Assembly (NCBI GenBank): GCA_003993805.1
Contig: RSEF01000001.1
Span: 61,542,860-61,606,859, forward strand
Direction of reading: 5' to 3'
From: Himantopus leucocephalus
Lineage: Eukaryota; Chordata; Aves; Charadriiformes; Recurvirostridae
Length of the DNA: 64,000 nucleotides
The position numbers and the translations under genes were made by a program. Under the pieces are notes generated by a model. The model made no database searches. It saw nothing but the letters and a program-made list of their open reading frames with translations, and was not told the DNA's origin. Positions 62,926-64,000 of the stretch are shown here, piece by piece; the stretch's first letter is position 1; each line of letters starts with the position of its first letter.

Positions 62926-64000
62926 CAGGCTAGGGACAGGGGACATAAGGTCTAGGGACACAAAGAGGTCATTCATTCCTGGACTGCTCTCTGATTTTAA
63001 AGAAGCACAGACAAAAGCATCAAGAAAGAAGAGAAAAGTATAATATTAAAGCAGCAGTGAAGCGAAGGGAAGGACAAGTTTATCTTACTTTCTCGGAGAA
63101 CCTCCCTAAAACAAGTATAGAAAAAGAAAAGGCACAAAGCGTTGTCGGTGCTAATACTATGAAGAAAGAGGCTCAGGATCCACGGAGCCCTGACATACCC
63201 TGTGAAATGAACTTGGATTAGACAGACTCCTCTTAAACTCTACGAAGGCAATTGCTATGTGGACTTTAAACACTGAAAGAAAGATGAAAATTTTGTTTAC
63301 TGCTATTACTTTTTCATGTACCTTAATGCCCAAAAGTAAAATAGAGGCTGGATTTATTCTGAAACGTGGCCAGGAATTTTAAAACAGGCTTTTGTATAAA
63401 CAAACAAAGGGAGCATGGGAAACAAGAGCTTGGGAGTTACTTAAATGTCAAGGATTACATTGTACCAGGTAAAACTGAAATGTAACAGAGGGACTCAGTT
63501 TCATAAATGAAATGTCATTGCTGATGGGTACAAATTATATAAGAAAGATGGAAAGGGAAACAGAGGTGGCACTTTGTCAGATGCATTTATAGCTGCAGCA
63601 AGATACAGTTCAGCCGCAACACGAGTGGTATAAAAAATAAAATAACAAGAAACTGAAGTGGACATCTGCTACAGCCTACTCCAGCAACAAGAAAGCACGA
63701 ATGAATTACTCTCTCTCAAGGTACTCAAAGCCATGTGACGCTGTACTTGTAGGGAATTTAGCTGCCTGCACACCTTTTAACATGCGCCACCAAACATTGG
63801 CCAAAGATGTTCATGTGTTACACTGAAACCTTCTCTAATCCAGACAGTACAGGTTCCTGGCAAATAAACAGAAAAATCCCCCAAAACCAGGAACTGTAGC
63901 GGAGAAATTAAAAGCGACACCAATGAACAAAACTATCTGAATGTAACGTCGTAAAGAGTTTATTTGTTTGACTTCAAAAAGGTCTCTGGCATAACTCACT

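Larger units (their letters stand above)
60832..64000. other. Right-hand stretch, no recognised gene
   Basis: A short hairpin (61,797-61,828) and an octamer-containing patch (62,881-62,925) are described separately. Open frames are all below about 100 codons and unrecognised. Confidence 0.4.

Overview
The window is vertebrate nuclear DNA, most likely from a bird. The main evidence is a set of CR1 LINE fragments with the typical 3' end (a 'ggtcccttccaacct' box followed by ATTCTATG-type 8-mers). Only a few percent of the window is recognisable repeat, two relics of MIR-type SINEs can be read, and GC-rich CpG islands sit in AT-rich, gene-poor-looking DNA. Nothing bacterial, phage-like or CRISPR-like is present. 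No complete protein-coding gene can be identified. The open frames of 60-220 codons look like chance frames or repeat remnants, so the window is probably mostly introns, untranslated exons and intergenic DNA.

Layout. Positions 1-13,300 are AT-rich and non-coding in appearance, with one MIR relic (4,985), one CR1 fragment broken by a 100-N gap (5,303-5,490), and a tiny retroposed piece of U2 snRNA (10,578-10,618). A first, bipartite CpG-rich promoter region lies at 13,340-14,660, with possible untranslated exons on the minus strand. Positions 15,100-50,200 are AT-rich and contain four CR1 fragments, a second MIR relic, a perfect 60-bp tandem duplication, G/T- or A/C-rich low-complexity tracts, and a few splice-flanked candidate exons on the minus strand that cannot be joined into one recognisable protein. 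A large CpG island at 50,250-52,560 contains a 633-N gap and a striking CCAAT-box array. It looks like a divergent promoter with one transcript going left and one going right. Positions 52,600-64,000 are of intermediate GC, with an ancient CR1/L3-like relic, a MIR/L2-like tail and stretches that resemble conserved regulatory DNA.

The two most interesting observations are these. (1) A 5' fragment of U2 snRNA carries an ATTCTGTG tail identical to the CR1 3' 8-mer and is bracketed by a perfect 10-bp target-site duplication, which suggests a CR1-mobilised chimeric retrocopy. (2) In the 51.2-51.6 kb promoter, ATTGG (inverted CCAAT) motifs occur in five successive pairs, each pair 30-31 bp apart, the spacing known from NF-Y-dependent G2/M promoters.

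Several sequence breaks are technical. Two 100-N gaps fall inside CR1 elements, one 633-N gap follows a G16 run in the promoter, and five single Ns sit at or beside homopolymer runs. The gene identities on either side of the promoters could not be established from the sequence alone.
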